This document shows positions 1 through 7,518 of a stretch of DNA of 9,569 nucleotides, in pieces. Numbering within the stretch: the stretch's first letter is position 1; each line of letters opens with the position of its first letter. The position numbers were made by a program, and so were the translations under genes. A model generated the notes under the pieces. The model was given only the letters and a program-made list of their open reading frames with translations, did not search any database and was not told the DNA's origin. Source of the DNA: Burkholderiales bacterium (GTDB lineage: Bacteria; Pseudomonadota; Gammaproteobacteria; Burkholderiales; Burkholderiaceae_C); assembly GCA_025352345.1 (NCBI GenBank), contig JANXTP010000242.1:1-9569 (forward strand), given 5' to 3'.

Positions 1-233
1 CGATGATGAGCGATCTGCGTGAGTCGGGTGCGATCGAGCAAGACGCCGACGTCATCATGTTCATCTACCGCGACGAGTACTACACCAAGGAAGCCTGCAA
101 GGAGCCGGGCGTGGCGGAGATCATCATCGGCAAGCAGCGCAACGGGCCGACCGGTACCGTCAAGCTGACCTTCCTGAAACCGCTGACCAAGTTCGACAAC
201 CTCGCGCCGGGCAGCGCCGGCGGCGATTACTGA
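1..233 (+). CDS. dnaB: Replicative DNA helicase DnaB, C-terminal fragment (5' end outside window)
   Basis: This is the last 76 or so residues of the hexameric helicase that unwinds DNA ahead of the replication fork. The frame is open to the left edge, so the gene starts outside the window; the ATG at position 3 is an internal methionine. The visible part begins in the conserved SDLRESGAIEQDAD segment, continues through VIMFIYRDEYY, and ends with the RecA-fold C-terminal motif IIIGKQRNGPTGTVKLTF, which in DnaB carries the arginine-finger region acting on the neighbouring subunit. After it comes a short tail ending GSAGGDY. The TGA stop at 231-233 is only 9 bases from the stop codon of the convergent receiver/TPR gene, and no intrinsic terminator is visible in that gap. 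Identity is very secure from the motif order; nothing can be said of the ATPase core, which is not in the window. Confidence 0.96.
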   Translation, partial: MMSDLRESGAIEQDADVIMFIYRDEYYTKEACKEPGVAEIIIGKQRNGPTGTVKLTFLKPLTKFDNLAPGSAGGDY

Positions 234-235
234 AA

Positions 236-260
236 CGCAGCGTCAAGCGCGCAGCGTCAA
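236..260. repeat. Short tandem direct repeat across the convergent gene ends
   Basis: The 11-mer CGCAGCGTCAA occurs at 236-246 and again at 250-260, a 14-base period. The repeat covers the 9-base gap between the dnaB stop and the end of the receiver/TPR gene, including that gene's stop codon (243-245) and its last residues. Each copy contains the small near-palindrome GCAGCGT. It may be a recent slippage duplication that set the present C-terminus of the TPR protein; no function can be assigned. Confidence 0.6.
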
Positions 261-1871
261 CCCACCGGCCGAACGCGAGGGCGGCTGTCCGAGGCTGACC
301 TGTGTGCCCTGGCTGCAGTAGCGGGTCTTCAATTCGTTGATCCGGCCCGCCAGGGCCGCGTGGTCGGTGATCTTCGCCGCATGGCGGTGCAGCACCGCCG
401 CGGCCAGCTCGATCAGCTTGGCGTTCAGCGTTTCCAGGCCCTTGGCCATCAGCGATTCCACGGCGACAGCGGGTGAGCCGCTGAGGCTGTGCGCCATCGC
501 TTTTTCGGCCATGCTGCTGATGTCGTGCTGTCCCTCGTGGATCAGCGCGGCATAGACCTCGTCGTTCGCAGCGGCGCCGCACAGCACCTCGCACGAGGCC
601 TTCGACACGCAGTAGCGCTGAGCGATCTCGGTGACCCATGCCTCGGCGCCTTCCAGCGCGACCTCGCTCTGGCGCAGCCGTGCCAGCACCGCGAGCAGGT
701 TGGTCGCGGCTTCGTGGTCGAAATCTTCGCAGCGGATGTCGGCCGCCAGTGCGCGAACCTGGCTGAGGCAATCACCGACCTTGCGGGCTTGCAGCGCCTG
801 GAGGACGCTGGCCACGCGAAACAGCCGCTGGAGCCGGGGGCTGTCGCTTTGCCGCTCCAGCGCCAGCGCCAGGTTGGCGACGACACGGCCCAGCTCCTTC
901 GCGTCGCGCCTGTCGAATTGCATCATCGCCAGCAGCACCAGGCTCTGGCAATCGAACATCTTCGAGGTCATGCCCAGGCGCACCGACCGCTCCAGCGCCG
1001 CGGTGGCTTCATCGGTCTGTCCGAGGAAGAAGGCCAGCATGCCCTGCTTCTGCAACCGGGGGATGCTGTGCGGCGTGATCGTCGCGGCGGTCCGGAACGT
1101 GTCCAGCGCGTCTCCCAGCTGGCCCTGCTCGACCTGCACCCGTCCCATCACGTCGTGAGCGTCGGCGTAGCCGGGTTGCTCTTCGATCAGGTTTTCCAGC
1201 GTGTTTGATGCGGCTGCCGTCTGGCCCGCAGCAAGCTCGGCACGCGCCAGGCCCAGCTTCGCCCAGGCCAGGCCGCGCGCGTCATGCACTGACTGGTACA
1301 GGGCCCGCGCCGATCGGTGATCACCCACCCGAAGGAACAGCTCGGCGCCGATGCGCGCGGCATACAGCCAGAACTCGGCGCGCGCGTGGTAACGCTCCAG
1401 GCACAGCCGGGCGGCGGTGGCGAAGTCACTGGCTTCGATCGCCTTGAAGATCGAGCGCAGCACCTTCTTGCGGTGGCGCGCCTGCAGCACGCGCTCTTCC
1501 AGCGCCGAGGCGGCGTGCGGCTTGATCAGGTAGCTGTCGAGCGCCGATTCAGCGGCCTCGGCGACCTTGGTGTACGAGCACTCGCCGGTGACCATCACGA
1601 AGACGGTGGCGTAGGGCAGCAGCTGCGAGCGCCGCAGGTCGTCAAGCAAATCCTGCCCTGACATCGGCGAGTTGTCGAAGTGGTAGTCGCACAGCACGAT
1701 GTCGAACTCGCGGGTTTCGAGCTCGCGCCGGGCGTCGGTCACGCGACTGGTCTGCGACACCTGGCCGACGCCAATGTCGCGCAGCATGTTCATCAGGATG
1801 CTGCGCGAGGTCGGGTTGCTGTCGATCACCAGCGCCTTGCAGTCTTCGGCTTCTTGGCGGGTCAGGCGCAT
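243..1871 (-). CDS. Response-regulator receiver domain fused to TPR repeats (542 aa)
   Basis: The N-terminal part (about residues 12-125) is a CheY-like receiver domain. The phosphoacceptor is Asp62 in IVLCDYHFD, the switch Thr is Thr95 in VMVTGE, and the conserved Lys is Lys117 in LIKP. The acidic pocket is atypical: the usual Asp-Asp pair is Asp17-Ser18 (VIDSN). About residues 165-300 form TPR-like helical pairs, for example residues 203-232 and 237-267, suggesting a protein-binding output rather than DNA binding. The remaining 240 residues are helical and Ala/Leu-rich with no recognised domain. There is no HTH, GGDEF or kinase domain, signal peptide or membrane segment. ATG at 1871 is chosen because it lies just before the receiver fold; the ribosome site is poor, with only a GGA inside an inverted repeat (1874-1910). 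The gene follows dnaJ after 48 bases on the same strand and may be its distal cotranscript. Partner kinase and target are unknown. Confidence 0.88.
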   Translation of the reverse strand: MRLTRQEAEDCKALVIDSNPTSRSILMNMLRDIGVGQVSQTSRVTDARRELETREFDIVLCDYHFDNSPMSGQDLLDDLRRSQLLPYATVFVMVTGECSYTKVAEAAESALDSYLIKPHAASALEERVLQARHRKKVLRSIFKAIEASDFATAARLCLERYHARAEFWLYAARIGAELFLRVGDHRSARALYQSVHDARGLAWAKLGLARAELAAGQTAAASNTLENLIEEQPGYADAHDVMGRVQVEQGQLGDALDTFRTAATITPHSIPRLQKQGMLAFFLGQTDEATAALERSVRLGMTSKMFDCQSLVLLAMMQFDRRDAKELGRVVANLALALERQSDSPRLQRLFRVASVLQALQARKVGDCLSQVRALAADIRCEDFDHEAATNLLAVLARLRQSEVALEGAEAWVTEIAQRYCVSKASCEVLCGAAANDEVYAALIHEGQHDISSMAEKAMAHSLSGSPAVAVESLMAKGLETLNAKLIELAAAVLHRHAAKITDHAALAGRINELKTRYCSQGTQVSLGQPPSRSAGGLTLRA

Positions 1872-1873
1872 GA

Positions 1874-1910
1874 GGGTCGATATCCGATGGGGGTAACTGG
1901 ATATCGGCCC
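1874..1910. repeat. Inverted repeat in the dnaJ to receiver/TPR gap
   Basis: The arms CGATATCC (1878-1885) and GGATATCG (1899-1906) are perfect reverse complements. GGG at 1874-1876 pairs with CCC at 1908-1910, giving 12-base arms with one mismatch around a 13-base spacer. In the minus-strand RNA the 3' arm ends two bases before the AUG of the receiver/TPR gene and contains the only SD-like GGA. There is no U tract, so it is not an intrinsic terminator. It could be a protein operator or an RNA stem that hides the ribosome site. Confidence 0.65.
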
Positions 1911-1919
1911 GCGCCGCGC

Positions 1920-3068
1920 TCACTTGAAGATGTCTTTGACCCGATCCGACCAGGACTTCGAATTCGGCGAGTGCTTGTCGCCGCCTTTCTGGAACGACTC
2001 TTCCAGTTCTTTGAGCAGCTTGCGCTGGTGTTCGGTCAGCTTGATCGGTGTCTCGACCGTGACATGGCAATACAGGTCGCCAGGGTAGCTGGAGCGCAGG
2101 CCCTTGATGCCCTTGCCGCGCAGGCGGAAGGTCTTGCCGTGCTGCGTGCCTTCAGGCAGGTCGATCTCGGCCTTGCCGTTGAGCGTGGGCACCTGGATTT
2201 GCCCGCCCAGTGCCGCGGTGATCATGCTGACCGGCGCGGTGCAATGCAGGTCGTCGCCGTCGCGCTCGAAGATCTCGTGCTGCTTGACGCGGATCTCGAT
2301 GTACAGGTCGCCGGGCGGCCCGCCGTTCGTGCCGGGCTCACCATTGCCGGCCGAGCGGATGCGCATGCCTTCGTTGATGCCGGCCGGAATCTTGACTTCC
2401 AGCGTCTTGGTTTTCTTGATGCGCCCCTGGCCGCTGCAGACGGTGCAGGGCTCGGGGACGACCTTGCCGGCGCCACGGCAGGTCGGGCAGGTTTGCTGAA
2501 TGCTGAAGAAGCCCTGGCGCATCGTGACGGCGCCGGAGCCATTGCAGCTGCCGCACATCTTCGCGCTGGTCCCCGGCTTGGCGCCACTGCCCTTGCAGGT
2601 TTCGCAGCTCTCGTAGGCCGGAATGCGGATTTGCGTTTCCTTACCGGCGGCCGCTTCTTCGAGAGAGATCTCCATCTGATAGGACAGATCGCTGCCGCGG
2701 AACACCTGCTGGCCGCCACCGCCCCGGCGCTGACCTCCGCCGCCACCGCCGAAGATATCACCGAAGATGTCACCGAAGGCCTCGGCGAAGCCGCCCATAT
2801 TGTCGCTACCGGGGCGGAAGCCGCCGCCCATGTTGGGGTCGACACCGGCGTGGCCGTACTGGTCGTACGCAGCGCGCTTTTGCGCGTCGGACAGCATCTC
2901 GTAGGCTTCCTTGGCCTCTTTGAATTTCTCTTCTGCTTTCTTGGCATCGTCACCCTGGTTGCGGTCAGGGTGGTGCTTCATCGCCAGCTTGCGATAGGCC
3001 TTCTTGATGTCTTCCTCGGACGCGCTCTTCGCCACGCCCAGGGTCTCGTAGTAATCGCGCTTTGCCAT
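1920..3068 (-). CDS. dnaJ: Chaperone protein DnaJ (Hsp40), 382 aa
   Basis: DnaJ is the cytoplasmic co-chaperone that delivers unfolded substrates to DnaK and stimulates its ATPase. All canonical parts are present in order. The J domain is residues 1-72, with the catalytic HPD at 33-35. A Gly/Phe-rich linker (about 80-125) contains the duplicated DIFGDIFGG and a Gly-rich run. The zinc-binding region (155-215) has four intact CxxCxGxG repeats: CETCKGSG, CGSCNGSG, CPTCRGAG and CTVCSGQG. Two C-terminal beta domains and a dimerisation tail follow. Length is as expected for a type I DnaJ. The ATG at 3068 begins the conserved MAKRDYYE and has a weak GGA seven bases upstream. The gene follows dnaK after 115 bases that hold a terminator-like stem, so dnaJ is probably expressed by read-through from the grpE/dnaK promoters at a reduced level. 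No separate sigma-32 promoter was seen in the gap. Confidence 0.98.
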   Translation of the reverse strand: MAKRDYYETLGVAKSASEEDIKKAYRKLAMKHHPDRNQGDDAKKAEEKFKEAKEAYEMLSDAQKRAAYDQYGHAGVDPNMGGGFRPGSDNMGGFAEAFGDIFGDIFGGGGGGQRRGGGGQQVFRGSDLSYQMEISLEEAAAGKETQIRIPAYESCETCKGSGAKPGTSAKMCGSCNGSGAVTMRQGFFSIQQTCPTCRGAGKVVPEPCTVCSGQGRIKKTKTLEVKIPAGINEGMRIRSAGNGEPGTNGGPPGDLYIEIRVKQHEIFERDGDDLHCTAPVSMITAALGGQIQVPTLNGKAEIDLPEGTQHGKTFRLRGKGIKGLRSSYPGDLYCHVTVETPIKLTEHQRKLLKELEESFQKGGDKHSPNSKSWSDRVKDIFK

Positions 3069-3098
3069 CGTTCATCCGTCACGCCGCAGCGTCTGGTT

Positions 3099-3153
3099 CA
3101 AACAAGAACGCCGCGTCGGGACTGCGCTTGCGCGCGAGCACCCTGACGCGGCG
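3099..3153 (-). terminator. Intrinsic terminator or attenuator between dnaK and dnaJ
   Basis: On the minus strand the arm CGCCGCGTC (3145-3153) pairs perfectly with GACGCGGCG (3109-3117). Three more G-C pairs inside (GGG 3141-3143 with CCC 3118-3120) follow a bulged or mismatched A. The roughly 20-base loop is GC-rich. The stem is followed at once by a U-rich tail (TTCTTGTTTG, 3108 down to 3099). This has the form of a Rho-independent terminator, but it sits inside the chaperone operon, so partial termination is the likely role. Confidence 0.7.
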
Positions 3154-3155
3154 AG

Positions 3156-3183
3156 GACACCGGGCCACCCCGGTGTCGGGGTG
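3156..3183 (-). other. Two mutually exclusive hairpins directly after the dnaK stop
   Basis: Hairpin A is CACCCC (3178-3183) pairing with GGGGTG (3166-3171) around a 6-base loop. Hairpin B is GACACCGGG (3169-3177) pairing with CCCGGTGTC (3156-3164) around a 4-base loop. All pairs are perfect. They share 3166-3177, so both cannot form together. A is transcribed first and B is longer. They lie immediately upstream of the terminator-like stem, which fits either a 3'-end stabiliser for dnaK mRNA or an attenuation switch. The pairing is visible; the function is inferred. Confidence 0.6.
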
Positions 3184-5136
<1,953 letters not shown>

Positions 5137-5143
5137 GTCGAAA

Positions 5144-5149
5144 TCTCCT
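5144..5149 (-). promoter_or_regulatory. Ribosome binding site of dnaK
   Basis: AGGAGA on the minus strand, seven bases before the ATG at 5136. It is the strongest Shine-Dalgarno match seen in the window, and it decides the DnaK start against the 22-residue upstream extension. Confidence 0.9.
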
Positions 5150-5172
5150 GAAAATTGAAACTGGCTTGATGA

Positions 5173-5190
5173 CGAGTTGTGGATAACTCG
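5173..5190. promoter_or_regulatory. Perfect DnaA-box 9-mer inside a small palindrome, dnaK leader
   Basis: The minus strand carries TTATCCACA (5178-5186), an exact match to the consensus DnaA box. It is embedded in the inverted repeat CGAGTT (5173-5178) / AACTCG (5185-5190) with a 6-base centre. The pattern is certain. Whether DnaA binds is not known: a single box is weak evidence, and part of the sequence also serves as the -10 candidate of a heat-shock promoter. Confidence 0.45.
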
Positions 5191-5203
5191 CGTGTTTTTC
5201 AAG
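5175..5203 (-). promoter_or_regulatory. Candidate second sigma-32 promoter, before dnaK
   Basis: A perfect -35 CTTGAAA (5197-5203) is followed after 14 bases by CCACAACT (5175-5182). The latter agrees with five of the seven specified positions of the heat-shock -10 consensus CCCCATnT. Transcription would start near 5168, about 30 bases before the dnaK ATG. The -10 is imperfect, so this is a candidate only. It would let dnaK be made in excess of grpE. Confidence 0.45.
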
Positions 5204-5236
5204 GGCTGCGGCGCGCGGCGGCCCGATCAAGTGACG

Positions 5237-5797
5237 CTATTTGGGCGCGGTGACGGTGACCAGTGCCGGGCGCAGCACGCGGTCCGAAATGAGATAGCCC
5301 TTTTGCAGCACGGCGACCACGGTGTTGGCTTCCTGCGCGGCCGGCACGACGCTGATCGCCTGGTGCTGATGCGGGTCGAACTTGGCGCCCGCGGCCGGGT
5401 TGATCTCGACGACGCGGTTGCGCTCTAGCGCGGAAGACAACTGTCGCAAGGTGGCGTGCACGCCTTCAAGCAGTTGTTCGGACGTGGCACCAGGCAGGGC
5501 GATTGCCGCTTCCAGGCTGTCCTTGACCGGCAGCAGATTCTCGGCGAAGCCTTCGACGGCAAACTTGCGCGCCTTCGAGATCTCGTCTTCAGCGCGCCGG
5601 CGGATGTTCTCGGCTTCTGCCTTCGCCCGCAGATAGGCGTCGGACACCTCGGCGTGCTTGGCTTCCAGGTCGGCAAGTTTCGAGGTGGCATCGGCGGTGC
5701 TGCTGTCTGCGGCCTTGGTGCCGCTGTTTGTGCCATTGGCGCTGTTGGCGTTGAACGGGTCGGTGTCGGCTGGGGCTTGAGGTTCGTTTTGGCTCAT
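5237..5797 (-). CDS. grpE: Nucleotide exchange factor GrpE, 186 aa
   Basis: GrpE is the dimeric cytoplasmic factor that releases ADP from DnaK and acts as the thermosensor of the chaperone cycle. Residues 1-40 are a disordered Asn/Ser/Thr/Ala-rich stretch. A long charged helix follows (about 40-95, with AEAENIRRRAEDEISKA), then the short helical bundle and the C-terminal beta head with FDPHQHQAI. The family signature NTVVAVLQKGYLISDRVLRP sits near the C-terminus. Length is normal. The ATG at 5797 has AAGGGA 11 bases upstream and lies about 20 bases after the predicted start point of a strong sigma-32 promoter. hslR ends 95 bases upstream and dnaK starts 100 bases downstream. Assignment is very secure. 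Confidence 0.97.
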   Translation of the reverse strand: MSQNEPQAPADTDPFNANSANGTNSGTKAADSSTADATSKLADLEAKHAEVSDAYLRAKAEAENIRRRAEDEISKARKFAVEGFAENLLPVKDSLEAAIALPGATSEQLLEGVHATLRQLSSALERNRVVEINPAAGAKFDPHQHQAISVVPAAQEANTVVAVLQKGYLISDRVLRPALVTVTAPK

Positions 5798-5823
5798 GTC
5801 GGCTGGATTCCCTTCAGCTCCCG

Positions 5824-5851
5824 ACGTGGGGCCGAATCCCTATCTTTCAAG
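5824..5851 (-). promoter_or_regulatory. Sigma-32 (RpoH) heat-shock promoter of grpE-dnaK-dnaJ
   Basis: On the minus strand a perfect -35 CTTGAAA (5845-5851) is separated by 13 bases from CCCCACGT (5824-5831), which matches the heat-shock -10 consensus CCCCATnT at all but one specified position. The predicted start is near 5817, giving a short leader of about 20 bases to the grpE ATG with AAGGGA inside it. It is the best promoter match in the window. Confidence 0.85.
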
Positions 5852-5892
5852 AGGGACTTCGCAGCGCGTTGGTCATCGCCCGCTGCCTGGCT

Positions 5893-6285
5893 TCATTCGC
5901 CATCGGCCGAGGCGCTCCAGCGGTTCCAGTCGGCCAGTTGGCGGCGATCACGCTTGGTCGGGCGGCCCTGCTCGATCGCCAGGGACGGCTCGGCCGCCTC
6001 ACGCCGATCGCGGGCCGCCTTCTCGCGCAGCGCGATGCTCTCGGGTGTTTCTGCATACAAGGCCTGTGCGACCGGTGCCGGCCCACGGGTCTCGCTGAGC
6101 GCCACGACGACGATGGTGCGCAGCACCGGTCCCTGGCGCAGTTCGATGCGGTCGCCCGGACGCAACTCGCGCGACGGCTTGGCCGATTGCGCGTTGACGC
6201 TGATCCGGCCCTTGCCGATCTCGTCGGTGGCGAGGCTGCGGGTCTTGTAGAAGCGGGCGGCCCAGAGCCACTTGTCGAGTCTCAA
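5893..6285 (-). CDS. hslR: RNA-binding S4-domain protein, heat shock protein 15 (Hsp15) homolog, 130 aa
   Basis: Hsp15 is a small heat-induced protein that binds free 50S ribosomal subunits carrying a stalled nascent chain and helps recycle them. The N-terminal S4 RNA-binding domain (about 1-65) begins RLDKWLWAARFYKTRSLA, the family hallmark. It continues with SAKPSRELRPGD and a basic C-terminal extension containing EQGRPTKRDRRQLADWNRW, typical of the Hsp15 group. There is no in-frame ATG or GTG between the hemH stop and the conserved RLDKW, so the start must be the TTG at 6285. It has AGGA (6293-6296) at seven bases, which supports it. A nearby ATG (6293) is in another frame and stops after three codons. 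hemH ends 42 bases upstream in the same frame, so the two genes are probably cotranscribed. grpE, with its own promoter, follows. Confidence 0.92.
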   Translation of the reverse strand: MRLDKWLWAARFYKTRSLATDEIGKGRISVNAQSAKPSRELRPGDRIELRQGPVLRTIVVVALSETRGPAPVAQALYAETPESIALREKAARDRREAAEPSLAIEQGRPTKRDRRQLADWNRWSASADGE

Positions 6286-6327
6286 GCGTCCATCCTGTGC
6301 ATCGTGTCGCTGCGGGCGGTGTCCGCT

Positions 6328-7425
6328 TCAGCGGTCGGCGCCGAGCGCCGTCGCGCGTTCGCGTTGGGTGGCCAGCGCAGCAGCATCGACGGCTCCGCTG
6401 CAATCCCAGCCCTGCAGGTGCGTCATCGCGATGTCGGTCAGCGCCAGCAGCCACTCGTGCTGGTCGTTCAGGCAGGGCAGGTAGTTGAATTCGGTGCCGC
6501 CTGCATTGATGAACGCGGCCCGGCCTTCCTGGGCGATCTCTTCCAGCGTTTCCAGGCAGTCGGCGGGGAAACCGGGACACATGACGTCCACCCGCTTCAC
6601 GCCCTGTGTCGCCAAGGCGATCAGCGTCGGTTCGGTGTAGGGCTGCAGCCATTCAGCCTTGCCGAAGCGGCTTTGAAACGTGACGACCATCTCGCCCGCA
6701 CCCAGGCCCAGACGCTCGCCCAGCAGCCGCGCCGTTTTCAGGCACTGGCAGTGGTAGGGGTCGCCGAGCAGCAAGGTGCGCCGCGGCACGCCGTGAAAAC
6801 TGAGCACCAGGCTATCCGGCCGACCGCTGTGCTGCCAATGGTCTGAGGCACGCTTGGCCAACGCAGCGATGTAGCCGGGGTGGTCGTGGTACTGGTTGAC
6901 GAAGCGGAACTCCGGCAGCCAGCGCGACAGCCTGCCCCAGTTAGACACTGCGTCGCTGACGCTGGCGGTGGTCGGGCCGGAGTACTGCGGGTACAGCGGC
7001 AGCACCAGCACGCGCGTGATGCCTGCGGCCCGCAACGCGTCGAGCACCGCTGGAATGGCCGGCGAGCCGTAGCGCATGGCCGGGCGCACCAGCACGCGGT
7101 GCCCACGTTCGCCCAGGTAGCCCTGCAGCATCGCCGCCTGCTTCTGAGTCCAGACCTTCAATGGCGAACCTTCATTGGTCCAGATGGTGGCGTACTTGGC
7201 CGCCGACTGCTTGGGCCGCACCTGCAGGATGATGCCGTTAAGGATGAACCACCAGACCAGGCGTGGGATCTCGACGACCCGCGGATCGCTGAGGAACTCC
7301 TTCAGATAGCGGCGCAGCGCGGGTGCGGTCGGTGCGTCAGGGGTGCCCAGGTTGCACAACAGCACCGCCGTGGTCGGTGTGACAGGTTGACCGTGTTCGT
7401 GGACGGGTTCAGGGGCAAAGGGCAT
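6328..7425 (-). CDS. hemH: Ferrochelatase (protoporphyrin ferrochelatase), 365 aa
   Basis: This enzyme inserts Fe2+ into protoporphyrin IX, the last step of protoheme synthesis. Family motifs are present in order: LLCNLGTPDAP (22-32), LKEFLSDPRVVEIP (41-54), LPLYPQYSGPTTASV (142-156), the catalytic-histidine motif SFHGVP with His211, YHCQCLKTARLL (224-235), TFQSRFGKAEWLQPYTEPTL (249-268), and PGFPADCLETLEEI (284-297) with the conserved acidic residues of the metal site. No N-terminal signal and no C-terminal membrane anchor are seen. The frame is open upstream to a GTG at 7482, but the extra 19 residues are unlike the family and overlap a -10/-35 candidate, so the ATG at 7425 is preferred; its ribosome site is weak (CGGA). 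Its neighbours are an FHA/cyclase gene 93 bases upstream and hslR downstream. In several betaproteobacteria hemH sits near hrcA and grpE. Confidence 0.96.
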   Translation of the reverse strand: MPFAPEPVHEHGQPVTPTTAVLLCNLGTPDAPTAPALRRYLKEFLSDPRVVEIPRLVWWFILNGIILQVRPKQSAAKYATIWTNEGSPLKVWTQKQAAMLQGYLGERGHRVLVRPAMRYGSPAIPAVLDALRAAGITRVLVLPLYPQYSGPTTASVSDAVSNWGRLSRWLPEFRFVNQYHDHPGYIAALAKRASDHWQHSGRPDSLVLSFHGVPRRTLLLGDPYHCQCLKTARLLGERLGLGAGEMVVTFQSRFGKAEWLQPYTEPTLIALATQGVKRVDVMCPGFPADCLETLEEIAQEGRAAFINAGGTEFNYLPCLNDQHEWLLALTDIAMTHLQGWDCSGAVDAAALATQRERATALGADR

Positions 7426-7452
7426 GCAGTGTCCGCAAAGGCGCAGCCCACT

Positions 7453-7481
7453 ATTATCGATGCAGGCCGTCGGCTTGACCA
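7453..7481 (-). promoter_or_regulatory. Candidate sigma-70 promoter of hemH
   Basis: TGGTCA (7476-7481, four of six to consensus) and GATAAT (7453-7458, five of six) are separated by exactly 17 bases on the minus strand. Predicted initiation is near 7446, about 20 bases before the preferred hemH ATG. The fit is reasonable but unproven. Confidence 0.4.
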
Positions 7482-7518
7482 CCTTCAGCGCAACGATGTG
7501 CTGCGCGCTGAGTCGCTA

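Noticed and set aside
1680..3146. Plus-strand open frame of 488 codons opposite dnaJ and the start of the receiver/TPR gene
   Set aside because: It is a shadow of two secure minus-strand genes, with Ala/Arg/Val-rich sequence, no domain and no plausible ribosome site.
5137..5202. 22-residue N-terminal extension of DnaK from TTG 5202
   Set aside because: DnaK begins at MAKIIGIDLG, and a strong AGGAGA precedes that ATG. The extension encodes the promoter and ribosome-site bases.
5203..5224. GC-rich imperfect hairpin after grpE as a terminator
   Set aside because: The stem is interrupted by mismatches, and on the minus strand it is followed by an A-rich rather than a U-rich stretch.
7426..7482. 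19-residue N-terminal extension of ferrochelatase from GTG 7482
   Set aside because: The extra residues do not resemble the family and overlap a -10/-35 candidate. The ATG at 7425 is preferred.
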